Counted from the stretch's first letter, positions 18,098-27,228 are shown. The stretch is DNA of 64,000 bases from an uncultured Clostridia bacterium (GCA_944349635.1 CALVNH010000005.1:33442-97441), one strand, 5' to 3'. Notes: generated by a model not told the origin, from the sequence alone. Translations and numbers: made by a program.

Positions 18098-19081
18098 TCA
18101 TTTTATGCACTTTCCGTTGGTTGCGGACTGATATATCACCCAGAATCCCGCTCCCTGCGGCAAGGAATTGTCAAGCGGCAGCCACACGCACACGTCGGAG
18201 ATTTCCGAGGGAGGGGGAGTTGTTCCTGTGCCCGGAATGCCGTAACATATAAACGTGGGTTCCGAAAGGTCAAACAACAACCCAAGCACATAATAGTCGC
18301 CGTCTTCCAAATCGACGCGCACCCATTTCGAATTCGGGACGATGGCATTAAGCCTGCTCTCGGCGGGATAGCGCACGAACATCTCGTCAAGTTGCGGCTT
18401 TACCGCGCGGAAAAAATTGGTTCCGTCGTAAGTCACGCCGTTGCGGAGCACCGCGCGGGCGTACGAGTCGTCCGCAATCTGTGCTTCGTAAGGGAAAGAG
18501 TTTGCTTCATTGCGGCACGCGCTTGCGCCGCGCATGTCCGTTTCGCGATTAGGTACGTCGTCTGCATGCACGGGGCGGCGGGTGTTAATATGTTCGTTTT
18601 CCCGCCTTTTTTCGCCGTCGGTTTCGTCGCGACGCAACGCGCGGGAGGACTCGGCGCGCTCTTCGGCAAGTCTGCGGGCCTCTTCGGCGCGGGTTTCCTT
18701 CTCCCGTGCGATGCGTTCCTCCGACTCCCGTTTCAACGCCGCTTCGCGCGCTTTTTTTCTGCGCATTGCGTCCAGTCTGCCTTCGAGCTGTCGTCGGTCG
18801 GCGCGCCCTCCCGAACTTCCTATCAGCGTCTTTCCACCGTCGTAGAGCAGACAAGCTATGTCAGATTTTGCGCTTATCGGCACTTCAAACGTGGTTTTGT
18901 CACCGTCAAACGTCAGTTCTGTAATTTCGTCGGCAAATACATAAAGTTTGGAGCCCTTCCTCGGATTGCCGCACTTGCATTCGCATCTGACATCGTTCAG
19001 TCCGTCAAAACTGCCGGACAGTTTAATCAACCCGGTGTCGCCGCCTCCGCTCATAATCACTATTACTTTTTGAAAAGCCAT
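18098..19081 (-). CDS. Uncharacterised conserved protein, coiled-coil linker between two domains
   Basis: 327 residues; I cannot name a function. The N-terminal ~85 residues (MAFQKVIVIMSGGGDTGLIKL) look like a small beta-domain. Residues about 90-150 are a charged Arg/Glu/Ala-rich helix, likely coiled coil, followed by a polar linker. The C-terminal ~110 residues form a compact domain ending with KFVRYPAES-like, NSKWVRVDL, GLLFDLSEPTFICYGIPGTG and GFWVIYQSATNG blocks. I recall similar C-termini in unannotated Clostridial proteins, which is memory, not a search. No signal peptide or membrane helix. AGGTGG precedes the ATG. It is isolated, facing away from the histidine operon. Confidence 0.75.
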   Translation of the reverse strand: MAFQKVIVIMSGGGDTGLIKLSGSFDGLNDVRCECKCGNPRKGSKLYVFADEITELTFDGDKTTFEVPISAKSDIACLLYDGGKTLIGSSGGRADRRQLEGRLDAMRRKKAREAALKRESEERIAREKETRAEEARRLAEERAESSRALRRDETDGEKRRENEHINTRRPVHADDVPNRETDMRGASACRNEANSFPYEAQIADDSYARAVLRNGVTYDGTNFFRAVKPQLDEMFVRYPAESRLNAIVPNSKWVRVDLEDGDYYVLGLLFDLSEPTFICYGIPGTGTTPPPSEISDVCVWLPLDNSLPQGAGFWVIYQSATNGKCIK

Positions 19082-19218
19082 TATACCACCTCGCTTAATA
19101 TGCTATGCCGCGCGTGCGCGACGTATGCCGACCTTTGCCGCGTGTAAAGAGCGCGCAGGGGAGAGAGAAGAGCACGCGAGAAAAAGTCGCGCTTTATCGA
19201 ATTAAATCGTTAAAGAAA

Positions 19219-19244
19219 AATGTTGTCAAACACTTTACAACATT
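19219..19244. promoter_or_regulatory. Candidate operator of the histidine operon
   Basis: AATGTTGT (19219-19226) and ACAACATT (19237-19244) form a perfect 8-bp inverted repeat with a 10-base centre. Its right half covers the -35 element of the his promoter, as expected of a repressor site. The first gene of the operon encodes a TrpR-type DNA-binding protein, the likely ligand. Confidence 0.6.
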
Positions 19245-19262
19245 AAAGCGTGAATGTATAAT
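19234..19262 (+). promoter_or_regulatory. Promoter of the histidine operon
   Basis: TTTACA at 19234-19239, a 17-base spacer and TATAAT at 19257-19262, about 40 bases before the first start codon. The -35 lies inside the dyad described separately. Confidence 0.8.
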
Positions 19263-19303
19263 GTGAAAGTAATCTTGTTCGGGCAATGCCCAAGGAGCGA
19301 ATC

Positions 19304-19585
19304 ATGGCAATGAATCTTTTCGAGGTGTTGAATTCCATCCGTTCCGAAGAAGACTTTCGTCTCTTCTTCGAGGATTTGTGCACCTACGCCGAAATCGAAA
19401 AAATGGAGCAGAGAGTGCTTTGCGCTCAAATGCTTTTGAGCGGTGATACCTACAACCGAATCATAGAGAAGACCGACATCTCTTCCGCAACGCTGAGCCG
19501 TGTATCCAGATGCATCCAGCACGGGAGCGGCGGGTACAGCGGCGTGCTGAAATCCTTGATGGAGGACAAGAAAGATGTTGATTGA
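19304..19585 (+). CDS. TrpR/YerC-family transcriptional regulator, likely histidine operon repressor
   Basis: 93 residues, all helical, of the YerC/YecD branch of TrpR-like repressors. The LLSGDTYNRIIEKTDIS segment followed by SATLSRVSRCIQHG is the helix-turn-helix region. YerC-type proteins have been proposed as histidine regulators (HisR) in Gram-positive bacteria; I state this from memory. The gene is first in the his operon and overlaps hisZ by 11 bases. AAGGAG lies upstream of ATG 19304; the ATG at 19286 has none. Autoregulation is suggested by the dyad over the promoter. Confidence 0.88.
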   Translation: MAMNLFEVLNSIRSEEDFRLFFEDLCTYAEIEKMEQRVLCAQMLLSGDTYNRIIEKTDISSATLSRVSRCIQHGSGGYSGVLKSLMEDKKDVD

Positions 19586-20519
19586 CACAAGCACTTTGCC
19601 CAAGGACGAACAGACTTTTCTCGAATTGCAGCAACTTTTCGAAAAGAACGGATATGCGCTCTACAAAATGCGGAAGTTCGAGGAGTATTCGCTCTATCAG
19701 GAGTACAGAAACTTTTTGGGAAGCGAATCCGTGCTTACCTTTCAGGGGTTCGGCGGAAAGCTGATGGCGCTGAAACCAGACGTAACCCTGAGCATTGTCA
19801 AAAATGCGAAGATGGGAATGTCCGCTCCCGAAAAGCTCTATTACCGCGAAAGCGTTTACCGCACGGAACGCGGCGGAAGCGAATTCAGGGAAATCAATCA
19901 GATGGGACTGGAATGCATCGGCAGGTTCGGAAGCGATACCGTGCTGGAAATATGCGGACTCGCCATGGAGTCCTTGGCGACCATAGACGACGATTTTATT
20001 TTCGCGGTGTCGCACATGGGCTTTGTCACGGGGCTTATGGATGAGTGCGGAATAGACAATCCCGTCGCGAAAAAAGCGGTGCTGGAACTTCTGCGCTCGC
20101 GCAATGCTCACGACGTCGCAAGCGTGGGCGGCGTATCCGCCCGTGCCGCGGAAAAAATCGCGGCACTGGCGTCCGGAAGCACGGAATTCTCGGCGGCACT
20201 GGAACTTGCACGCTCGTTGTCCGAGGGAAGGGAAACGGAATCCGCACTCACGGAACTCAACGCCCTTTACGGGAAAGTTTCCGGAACGTGTTTTTCCGAA
20301 AAAATAAGGTTGGATTTCAGCGTATTGAACGACATCGACTATTACAACGGTATGATTTTCCAGGGTTACGTCAAGCGCGTGCCGAAACTCATACTTTCGG
20401 GCGGACGGTACGACGGGTTGCTCGCAAGAACGGGAAAAGAGCTTTGCGCAATGGGTTTTGCGCTTTCGCTGGGAGAACTCAATGCCTGTTATCCCCGTCG
20501 CGTACAGAAGGAGGAGTAA
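19575..20519 (+). CDS. hisZ: ATP phosphoribosyltransferase regulatory subunit
   Basis: 314 residues. It resembles the catalytic core of histidyl-tRNA synthetase without the anticodon-binding domain: GNTLKP-like LMALKPDVTLSIVKN, YYRESVYRTERGGSEFREINQMGLECIG, and a C-terminal GGRYDGLLARTG block. HisZ activates the short form of HisG and mediates histidine feedback. Overlap with the regulator gene and a four-base gap to hisG show tight coupling. It is shorter than many HisZ proteins (about 380-420 residues), which may reflect a reduced C-terminus. Confidence 0.93.
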   Translation: MLIDTSTLPKDEQTFLELQQLFEKNGYALYKMRKFEEYSLYQEYRNFLGSESVLTFQGFGGKLMALKPDVTLSIVKNAKMGMSAPEKLYYRESVYRTERGGSEFREINQMGLECIGRFGSDTVLEICGLAMESLATIDDDFIFAVSHMGFVTGLMDECGIDNPVAKKAVLELLRSRNAHDVASVGGVSARAAEKIAALASGSTEFSAALELARSLSEGRETESALTELNALYGKVSGTCFSEKIRLDFSVLNDIDYYNGMIFQGYVKRVPKLILSGGRYDGLLARTGKELCAMGFALSLGELNACYPRRVQKEE

Positions 20520-20523
20520 GCGA

Positions 20524-21144
20524 ATGGTCAGCATAGCACTTCCCAAAGGCAGACTGGGGAACAAAGCGTACAAACTGCTGGAAAAGAGCGGCTACACCGT
20601 CAGCGAACTTATGGATGAAAGCCGCAAACTCGTTTTCGAAAACGCCGAAAGCGGTGTAAAATATTTTCTGGTCAAGCCGTCCGACGTCGCAATATACGTC
20701 GAATACGGCGCGGCAGACATAGGCGTTGTGGGCAAAGACATTCTGCTGGAAAGCGGTGCCGACGTCTACGAATTGCTGGACCTGGGCATCGGCAAATGCA
20801 GAATGTGCGTTGCGGCAAAGGAAGATTACGTCGAAGACACGGGAAGACCCGTTGTCGTTGCGACCAAGTTTCCGTCCATAGCAAAGAAGTATTACATGTC
20901 CACGAACCGCGAAATCGAGGTTATCAAACTTTACGGCTCCATAGAGCTCGCGCCGTTGCTCAACATGTCCGACGTCATCGTCGACATAGTGGAAACGGGA
21001 ACGACGCTGAGGGAAAACAGACTCAAAGTGTTCGAGGAAATTTTCCCCGTCAGTGCAAGACTCATCGCAAACAAGGCGTCGTACAAATTCAAGGAAAAAG
21101 AGATTGCCACAATAGTGGGCAAACTCAAAGAGGTGACATTGTGA
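20524..21144 (+). CDS. hisG: ATP phosphoribosyltransferase, short form
   Basis: 206 residues; first step of histidine synthesis, joining ATP and PRPP. The start MVSIALPKGRLG carries the conserved PKGR, and GAADIGVVGKDILLE plus the PRPP loop DIVETGTTLREN are clear. The C-terminal ACT-like regulatory domain is missing, as expected where HisZ is present. ATG 20524 is preceded by GAAGGAGGAG; the frame is open further upstream through hisZ but that is not coding. Confidence 0.97.
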   Translation: MVSIALPKGRLGNKAYKLLEKSGYTVSELMDESRKLVFENAESGVKYFLVKPSDVAIYVEYGAADIGVVGKDILLESGADVYELLDLGIGKCRMCVAAKEDYVEDTGRPVVVATKFPSIAKKYYMSTNREIEVIKLYGSIELAPLLNMSDVIVDIVETGTTLRENRLKVFEEIFPVSARLIANKASYKFKEKEIATIVGKLKEVTL

Positions 21145-22412
21145 TTAGAATACTCGAAATGGACAAACTGTCCGTGGCGGACGTGCTGAACCGCAAAATC
21201 GAGGATTACGCCGAATATGAAAAGACGGTGCGCGAAATCCTTGCGAAAGTCCGTGCGGAAGGGGACGCAGCTTTGAAATATTACGCGGCGAAATTCGACA
21301 AATGCGTCCCCGAAGTTCTGGAGGTGTCCGAAGAGGAGAAGGAGGACGCCTGGAAGAGTGTGTCGGAAGAATATAAGGCGATGCTCGGGAGAGCTGCCGA
21401 AAACATTGCCGAGTTTCACAGGTTGCAACTGCGCGAGGGGTTCGAACTCCGTCGTGCCGACGGTACCGTGATGGGGCAGAAGTTTACCCCGATAGCGAAA
21501 GCGGGCATATACGTGCCGGGAGGCACGGCAAGTTATCCCAGCACCGTGCTTATGAACGCAATTCCCGCAAAGGTAGCGGGCGTGGGAGAAATAGTTATGG
21601 CGACGCCGCCCTGCGCGGACGGCAAAGTGCGTGCGGAAATTCTGGTTGCAGCCAAGATAGCGGGCGTGGACAGAGTTTTCAAGATAGGCGGCGCGGGAGC
21701 CGTGGCGGCGCTGGCTTACGGAACGGAGAGCGTTCCCGCCGTGGACAAAATCACGGGTCCGGGAAACATTTTCGTCGCACTTGCCAAAAAGGAAGTGTTC
21801 GGCACGGTCGGCATCGATATGGTGGCGGGTCCCAGTGAGATTCTCGTCATTGCGGATTCTTCCGCAAAAGCGTCGACCGTGGCGGCGGATTTGCTTTCGC
21901 AGGCGGAACACGACAAACTTGCAAGCGCCGTGCTCGTGACTCCGGACAGAAAACTCGCAAACGGGGTGGCGCGCGAAATTGAAATTCAGCTCGACAAACT
22001 GCCGCGCAAAGAGATTGCCCGTGCTTCCGTGGAGAACTGCTCGAAAATAATAATCGTGAAAGACATAGAAGAGGCGGTGTCCGTAAGCAATGAGATTGCT
22101 CCCGAACACCTCGAACTCTGTGTCGAAAATCCGCTCGCGTTGCTGGATAAAATCAAAAATGCGGGGTCGATTTTCCTCGGCAACAGCACTCCAGAGGCGG
22201 CGGGTGACTATTATGCGGGACCCAATCACACATTGCCCACGGGAGGGAGCGCCAGGTTCTCGTCGCCTCTTTCCGTTGACGATTTCGTGAAAAAATCTTC
22301 CTATCTGTGTTACAGTGACGAAGGGTTCAGAAGAGCAATAAACGATATAGTTATGTTTGCCGAAAGCGAAGGACTCACGGCACACGCAAGGTCGGCGGAG
22401 GCGAGAAGATGA
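21141..22412 (+). CDS. hisD: Histidinol dehydrogenase
   Basis: 423 residues; NAD-dependent, zinc enzyme for the last two steps to histidine. Blocks include YVPGGTASYPSTVLMNAIPA, KIGGAGAVAALAYGT, DMVAGPSEILVIAD, the catalytic AEHDKLASAVLVT, IAPEHLEL and the ending AGDYYAGPNHTLPTGGSAR. I choose GTG 21141, which overlaps the hisG stop and has GAGGTG five bases before it; the ATG at 21159 would remove six residues. Confidence 0.96.
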   Translation: MIRILEMDKLSVADVLNRKIEDYAEYEKTVREILAKVRAEGDAALKYYAAKFDKCVPEVLEVSEEEKEDAWKSVSEEYKAMLGRAAENIAEFHRLQLREGFELRRADGTVMGQKFTPIAKAGIYVPGGTASYPSTVLMNAIPAKVAGVGEIVMATPPCADGKVRAEILVAAKIAGVDRVFKIGGAGAVAALAYGTESVPAVDKITGPGNIFVALAKKEVFGTVGIDMVAGPSEILVIADSSAKASTVAADLLSQAEHDKLASAVLVTPDRKLANGVAREIEIQLDKLPRKEIARASVENCSKIIIVKDIEEAVSVSNEIAPEHLELCVENPLALLDKIKNAGSIFLGNSTPEAAGDYYAGPNHTLPTGGSARFSSPLSVDDFVKKSSYLCYSDEGFRRAINDIVMFAESEGLTAHARSAEARR

Positions 22413-23506
22413 GCAGGTTTTTGGACGGGCGTTATGCGGCAATGAAACCCTATGTCCCGGGAGAGCAGCCGCAGGACAAAAAATACGTCAAGCTCAACAC
22501 CAACGAATCACCTTTTCCGCCGTCGCCCGCGGTACTTGCCGCGCTGAAAGGCGAGGAGGAGAAACTGAACCTTTATTCCGACCCTACGGCTTCCGTTCTT
22601 GTCGGTGCGATAGCGGCGCACTTCGACCGCATAGTCAAAAGCAAGGGAGGTAAGGGAATAAGCGAAAAACAGGTGTTTGCGGGCAACGGCTCCGACGAAG
22701 TTCTGGCATTCGTTTTTCAGGCGTTTTGCGGAAAAGGGAGAGGAGTAGCCACTCCTTCCGTGGGTTACGGCTTTTATCCCGTGTTCTGCGAACTTTTGGG
22801 AATACGCTACAATCCCGTGCCCGTCAAGTCCGACTTTTCGGTTGGCATCAGAGATTACGAAGGCATTAAGGATAATATCGTGATTGCGAATCCGAATGCG
22901 CAAACAGGCATTTATCTGCCTCTTTCCGACATTGAAACCCTGCTTTCTGCCGACAAAGACAGACTGGTGGTCGTGGACGAAGCGTATTGCGATTTCGGCG
23001 GAGAGAGCGCGGTGACTCTTCTTGACAGATACGAAAACCTCATAGTCGTGCAGACCATGTCGAAGTCACGGCAGCTTGCAGGAGGAAGAGTGGGGTTCGC
23101 GCTTGCTTCCGAGGAAATCACGGAAGACCTCAACAAGATGAAATACAGTTTCAATCCCTACAATCTCAACAGACTGAGCATAGTAGCGGGAGCCGCCGCG
23201 ATTGCCGACGAAGAATATTTCGAAAAGACTTCCGTGGCAGTTGCGAACGAGCGTGAGCGGCTGAAAGACAGTCTTGGGAAACTCGGCTTTTCGTGCACGC
23301 CGTCGCTTGCCAATTTCGTGCTTGCGGGTCACCCCGCAATCGGCGGCAGAGAACTGTATCTCGCACTTAAAGAAAAGGGTGTGCTGGTACGGTTCTTGAG
23401 TGACGCGGCGTTGAGCCCGTATGTCAGGATAACGGTGGGCTCAGCCGAACAATGTGACGCGTTGATTGAGGCAATCAAACAGGTTTTTAAGGAGAAAGGA
23501 ATATGA
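22409..23506 (+). CDS. hisC: Histidinol-phosphate aminotransferase
   Basis: 365 residues, PLP-dependent fold-type I aminotransferase acting on imidazole-acetol phosphate. KLNTNESPFPPSP at the N-terminus, FAGNGSDEVL, ANPNAQTGIYLP, VVDEAYCDF and the lysine region TMSKSRQLAGGRVGFAL are all typical. The ATG overlaps the hisD stop by four bases (ATGA). Confidence 0.95.
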   Translation: MSRFLDGRYAAMKPYVPGEQPQDKKYVKLNTNESPFPPSPAVLAALKGEEEKLNLYSDPTASVLVGAIAAHFDRIVKSKGGKGISEKQVFAGNGSDEVLAFVFQAFCGKGRGVATPSVGYGFYPVFCELLGIRYNPVPVKSDFSVGIRDYEGIKDNIVIANPNAQTGIYLPLSDIETLLSADKDRLVVVDEAYCDFGGESAVTLLDRYENLIVVQTMSKSRQLAGGRVGFALASEEITEDLNKMKYSFNPYNLNRLSIVAGAAAIADEEYFEKTSVAVANERERLKDSLGKLGFSCTPSLANFVLAGHPAIGGRELYLALKEKGVLVRFLSDAALSPYVRITVGSAEQCDALIEAIKQVFKEKGI

Positions 23507-24093
23507 GAAAATCGCAAATTACGAGAAAGACGGCAGAAACTGATATCACGTTGTCGCTCAACCTCGACGGCAACGGAAGCTATGACGTCAAGTCCGGCTC
23601 AAATTTCTTCGACCACATGTTGGAACAGCTTGCCAAACACGGCGGGTTCGACCTCGCTCTGGTGTGCAAGGGCGACGTGGAGGTGGATTTTCACCATTCC
23701 GCGGAGGACGTGGGAATTTGCCTTGGCAAGGCGTTTGCCGAAGCTCTCGGCGACAAGAAAGGCATCTGCCGCTACGGCGACGTGATTCTGCCCATGGACG
23801 AAGCCCTGATTCTGTGCGCGTTGGATTTCAGCGGACGGAGCTATCTGAACTTCGACGTGACTTTTCCCGACGAATACAAGGTGGGAGACCTCGATACCGA
23901 ACTCATACAGGAGTTCTTCCTGGCGTTCGTGCGTTCGGCAAACGTGACTCTGCACATAAAAAAGCTGTACGGCACGAATATACACCACATTGCGGAAGGT
24001 GTGTTCAAGGCGTTCGCGCGTGCACTGAAAAAGGCGGTTGCAATCGACGCCGCCAATGCGGACAGACTTCCGTCCACAAAAGGGATTCTGTGA
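23503..24093 (+). CDS. hisB: Imidazoleglycerol-phosphate dehydratase
   Basis: 196 residues, the length of a monofunctional dehydratase without a fused phosphatase. Metal-binding motifs FFDHMLEQLAKHG, DFHHSAEDVGICLG, and the second-half FFLAFVRSANVTLHI with IHHIAEGVFKAFARAL are present. ATGA overlap with hisC. Since no phosphatase is fused, histidinol phosphate must be hydrolysed by another protein not in this window. Confidence 0.96.
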   Translation: MRKSQITRKTAETDITLSLNLDGNGSYDVKSGSNFFDHMLEQLAKHGGFDLALVCKGDVEVDFHHSAEDVGICLGKAFAEALGDKKGICRYGDVILPMDEALILCALDFSGRSYLNFDVTFPDEYKVGDLDTELIQEFFLAFVRSANVTLHIKKLYGTNIHHIAEGVFKAFARALKKAVAIDAANADRLPSTKGIL

Positions 24094-24094
24094 T

Positions 24095-24715
24095 ATGATA
24101 GCAGTCGTGGACTACGGAGTGGGCAATCTGTTTTCCTTGCTGTGCTCTCTGAAATTCATAGGCGCAGACGCGCGCGTAACCTGCGACGCGGAGGAAATTC
24201 GCGCCGCCGAAGGGATAATCCTGCCAGGCGTAGGAGCGTTTGCGGACGCACGCGCCAAACTTGCGGCAACGGGTTTGGAACCCGTACTGAAAGAGCAGGC
24301 AGATGCGGGTAAACCTTTCCTTGGAATTTGTCTCGGCATGCAGATGCTTTTCGAAAAGAGCTACGAATACGGAGAACACGAAGGGCTCGGTTTTATGAAA
24401 GGCGAAGTGGTTCCGTTCGACCTTCCGAAAGGCATGAAGGTTCCGCACATGGGTTGGAACGCGTTGAACAAGACGGGTGATTGTCCGTTGCTGAAATATA
24501 CGGCGGACGGCGATTATGTCTATTACGTTCACTCGTTTTACGTGGACGGGAACTCGCCTTACGCGGCGGGCGTCAGCGATTACGGAGTGAAAGTCGCGGG
24601 CGCGGTGTGCAAGGGCAATGTTTTCGGAACGCAGTTCCACCCCGAAAAGAGCGGAGAAGTCGGCTTGGGCATACTGAAAGCGTTTTCGGAAATCTGCAAG
24701 GAGGGTGCGCTGTGA
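24095..24715 (+). CDS. hisH: Imidazole glycerol phosphate synthase, glutamine amidotransferase subunit
   Basis: 206 residues, class I glutaminase that supplies ammonia to HisF. The nucleophile is in FLGICLGMQMLFE and the His-Glu pair in GTQFHPEKSGEVG. The start MIAVVDYGVGNLFSL is typical and lies one base past the hisB stop; the longer open frame upstream is inside hisB. Confidence 0.96.
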   Translation: MIAVVDYGVGNLFSLLCSLKFIGADARVTCDAEEIRAAEGIILPGVGAFADARAKLAATGLEPVLKEQADAGKPFLGICLGMQMLFEKSYEYGEHEGLGFMKGEVVPFDLPKGMKVPHMGWNALNKTGDCPLLKYTADGDYVYYVHSFYVDGNSPYAAGVSDYGVKVAGAVCKGNVFGTQFHPEKSGEVGLGILKAFSEICKEGAL

Positions 24716-25434
24716 AGATATTTCCCGCTATCGATTTGAGGGACGGAAAAGTCGTGCGCCTCACTGAAGGCGATTACGACAGAATGACCGTCTACGGCGA
24801 CAATCCTTTCGCCACTGCACAGAGCTTTGCCGCTGACGGCGCGGAGTGCATACACATGGTGGATTTGGACGGTGCGCTGAAAGGCGAACTCGTCAACTTC
24901 GATTCCGTGTTCAGGGTGGCATCGGAGCTCGGAATGTTTTTGCAGGTGGGCGGCGGAATTCGCGACGAGGAGCGCATAGAGAAGTATTTGCAGGCGGGCG
25001 CGTCGCGTGTGATACTGGGCACCGTCGCGGTCGAGAACCCCGATTTCGTGTTGAAAGCCGTAAAAAAATACGGTGACAAAATTGCCGTGGGCGTGGACGC
25101 CGCAGGCGGAAAAGTAGCCATTCACGGTTGGAAGACAGTGACGGACCTGGACTCTTTCGAATTTTGCGAATATCTGCGCGATGCGGGCGTCCGTACTGTG
25201 GTTTATACCGATATTTCGCGCGACGGGATGCTTTCGGGGCTGAACCTCGACGCCTATGCCGCCTTGTCTAACATAGAGGGACTGGACATTGTGGCGTCGG
25301 GCGGACTCACGCGCAAAGAGGAAATCGCGACGCTGAAAGACATGGGCGTTTACGGCGCCATACTCGGAAAAGCCATGTACACGGGAGCGTTGACGTTGAA
25401 AGAAGCTCTGCGCGCTGCGGGGAGGACGGAATAA
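24712..25434 (+). CDS. hisA: Phosphoribosylformimino-5-aminoimidazole carboxamide ribotide isomerase
   Basis: 240 residues, TIM barrel performing an Amadori rearrangement. The catalytic aspartates are in FPAIDLRDGKVVRL and in TDISRDGMLSGLN; phosphate loops QVGGGIR and ASGGLTRKEE are visible. GTG at 24712 overlaps the hisH stop (GTGA) and follows AAGGAGGGTG, which fixes the start. Confidence 0.96.
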   Translation: MKIFPAIDLRDGKVVRLTEGDYDRMTVYGDNPFATAQSFAADGAECIHMVDLDGALKGELVNFDSVFRVASELGMFLQVGGGIRDEERIEKYLQAGASRVILGTVAVENPDFVLKAVKKYGDKIAVGVDAAGGKVAIHGWKTVTDLDSFEFCEYLRDAGVRTVVYTDISRDGMLSGLNLDAYAALSNIEGLDIVASGGLTRKEEIATLKDMGVYGAILGKAMYTGALTLKEALRAAGRTE

Positions 25435-26192
25435 TGCTGGCAAAAAGAATCATACCTTGTCTGGACATAAAGGACGGCAGAGTGGTCAAAGGCACCAATT
25501 TTCTCGGATTGCAGGACGTGTCGTCGCCAGTAGAACTTGCCGAATATTACAATTTGTCGGGAGCCGACGAGCTTGTTTTTTACGACATAACAGCGTCGTT
25601 TGCGGGCAGGAAGCTGTTCGCCGACACATTGGTGGACGTTGCGTCCAGGGTTTTCATACCGCTTACGGTCGGCGGAGGCATCAACACGGTGGACGATTTC
25701 GACAGGGTGCTGAAATGCGGCGCAGACAAAGTGAGCGTCAATTCGGGAGCAATCGCCAATCCCTCTCTCGTGGGCGAAGCTGCGCGCAAATACGGCAACC
25801 AATGCGTTGTGCTGTCCATAGACGCCAAGCGCGTGAACGGCAGATTCGAGGTGTTTTCTAAGGGCGGCAGAGTGCCCACGGGCATAGACGCCGTGGAATG
25901 GGCGTACCGCGGACAGGAAGAGGGAGCCGGTGAACTCGTGGTGAACAGCATTGACACGGACGGCGTAAAACAGGGCTTCGATTTGGAAATGCTTTCCGCC
26001 ATTTGCGACAGAGTGAAGATACCCGTTATTGCGTCGGGCGGCGCGGGTTGCGCCGAACATTTCGTGCAGCTTTTCGAAAGCGTACCCGGCGTGGACGCGG
26101 GACTTGCGGCAAGTATTTTCCACTTCAAACAGGTCGACATAAAAGAGCTGAAAAAGCTGCTTGTATCGAAAGGACAGCCCGTGAGATTGTGA
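25434..26192 (+). CDS. hisF: Imidazole glycerol phosphate synthase, cyclase subunit
   Basis: 252 residues, TIM barrel paralogue of HisA. Catalytic aspartates are in [15 protein letters not shown] and [17 protein letters not shown] and IASGGAG bind phosphate. The ATG shares one base with the hisA stop (TAATG). Confidence 0.97.
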   Translation: MLAKRIIPCLDIKDGRVVKGTNFLGLQDVSSPVELAEYYNLSGADELVFYDITASFAGRKLFADTLVDVASRVFIPLTVGGGINTVDDFDRVLKCGADKVSVNSGAIANPSLVGEAARKYGNQCVVLSIDAKRVNGRFEVFSKGGRVPTGIDAVEWAYRGQEEGAGELVVNSIDTDGVKQGFDLEMLSAICDRVKIPVIASGGAGCAEHFVQLFESVPGVDAGLAASIFHFKQVDIKELKKLLVSKGQPVRL

Positions 26193-26277
26193 AAAAAACG
26201 GAAAAAACGTTATTGCCATCAAAGCAAAAGTAGTGACGAAATCGCAGTTTTACTGCACAAAATACGGAGATAAAGTT

Positions 26278-26925
26278 ATGATTAAGGCAGAACAATTGAA
26301 ATTCGATTCCAACGGGCTTATTCCCGCCGTCGTTGTCGACCACTACACCAAAGAGGTGTTGACGGTGGCGTACATGAACAAAGAAAGTCTGTCCGTAAGC
26401 ATGGAAAAAGGACTGACTTGTTTTTACAGCCGTTCCAGAAAAGAGCTGTGGCTCAAGGGCGAAACCAGCGGCAACTATCAGCATATCGTCGCGATAACTG
26501 CGGACTGCGATTTGGACGCGCTCACCGTGGAAGTAGTCAAGGACGGACCTGCCTGCCATACGGGAGAGGAGAGCTGTTTTCATAATCCCGTGTGGGTTTC
26601 TGAGGAATACAAACAGTTTTCCTACGATGCGCTGTACGACCTTATCAGGGGCAGAAAGACCAATCCGCAGGAAGGGTCGTACACCACGTATCTCTTCGAT
26701 AAGGGCATAGATAAGATTCTCAAAAAAGTAGGGGAAGAGAGCACGGAAGTCATAGTTGCCGGCAAGGGCGGAAGCAAGGAGGAGACCGTTTTCGAAATTG
26801 CCGACCTTGCTTATCACGTCATGGTGCTCATGGTGGAAATGGGAATCACGCCCGAAGAAATCACGCGTGAACTGGAAAAGCGTCACGTCGTGGACAAAAA
26901 GGTCAAACAGGAAACCATGAAGTAA
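26278..26925 (+). CDS. hisI: Bifunctional phosphoribosyl-AMP cyclohydrolase / phosphoribosyl-ATP pyrophosphatase
   Basis: 215 residues. The first half is His[37 protein letters not shown], and zinc ligands in [12 protein letters not shown]. The second half, from about residue 120, is a MazG-like HisE domain with [18 protein letters not shown] and [16 protein letters not shown] 26278 has CGGAGA eight bases upstream; the upstream TTG/ATG options only extend into the gap. It closes the operon after an 85-base gap from hisF. Confidence 0.95.
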   Translation: MIKAEQLKFDSNGLIPAVVVDHYTKEVLTVAYMNKESLSVSMEKGLTCFYSRSRKELWLKGETSGNYQHIVAITADCDLDALTVEVVKDGPACHTGEESCFHNPVWVSEEYKQFSYDALYDLIRGRKTNPQEGSYTTYLFDKGIDKILKKVGEESTEVIVAGKGGSKEETVFEIADLAYHVMVLMVEMGITPEEITRELEKRHVVDKKVKQETMK

Positions 26926-27147
26926 ACTTCCGCGGCATCCGCCGTAATACGTTGCGAAATTTTCGCCCGCAAGCCGTTCCGCATGAGAGTGCGTCGCTGT
27001 TTGCGGACGATTCTTTCGGAATGAGACGTGTTTTGCGTTTCCCGTCCGATTCTTGTTTGGCGATTGCTATATAAATACTATATATAGTTTAGCGAATAAA
27101 AATAAATACAATTTTATATTTTTCGGAAAAATTGCGATGACTTTTGC

Positions 27148-27176
27148 TTGACAACGATTTCGGAAAATTATATCAT
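27148..27176 (+). promoter_or_regulatory. Strong promoter of the S10-spc-alpha cluster
   Basis: Perfect TTGACA at 27148-27153, a 17-base spacer and TATCAT at 27171-27176, with a very AT-rich tract just upstream. It lies about 100 bases before rpsJ. Confidence 0.85.
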
Positions 27177-27183
27177 AGTCACG

Positions 27184-27228
27184 CTGTGTCTCTGCGACAC
27201 AGGCTTTTCGCCGAGTTTTTCGGCGGAA
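27184..27228 (+). promoter_or_regulatory. Structured leader of the S10 operon (two hairpins)
   Basis: CTGTGTC (27184-27190)/GACACAG (27196-27202) with loop TCTGC, then CGCCGA (27209-27214)/TCGGCG (27220-27225) with loop GTTTT and A-U pairs that can extend it. There is no T tract, so attenuation by simple termination is not indicated; a ribosomal-protein binding site is possible. Confidence 0.45.

Noticed and set aside
19263-19303. Histidine-rich leader peptide attenuator or T-box for the his operon
   Set aside because: The leader is only about 35 bases and has no run of His codons, no terminator and no T-box sequence.
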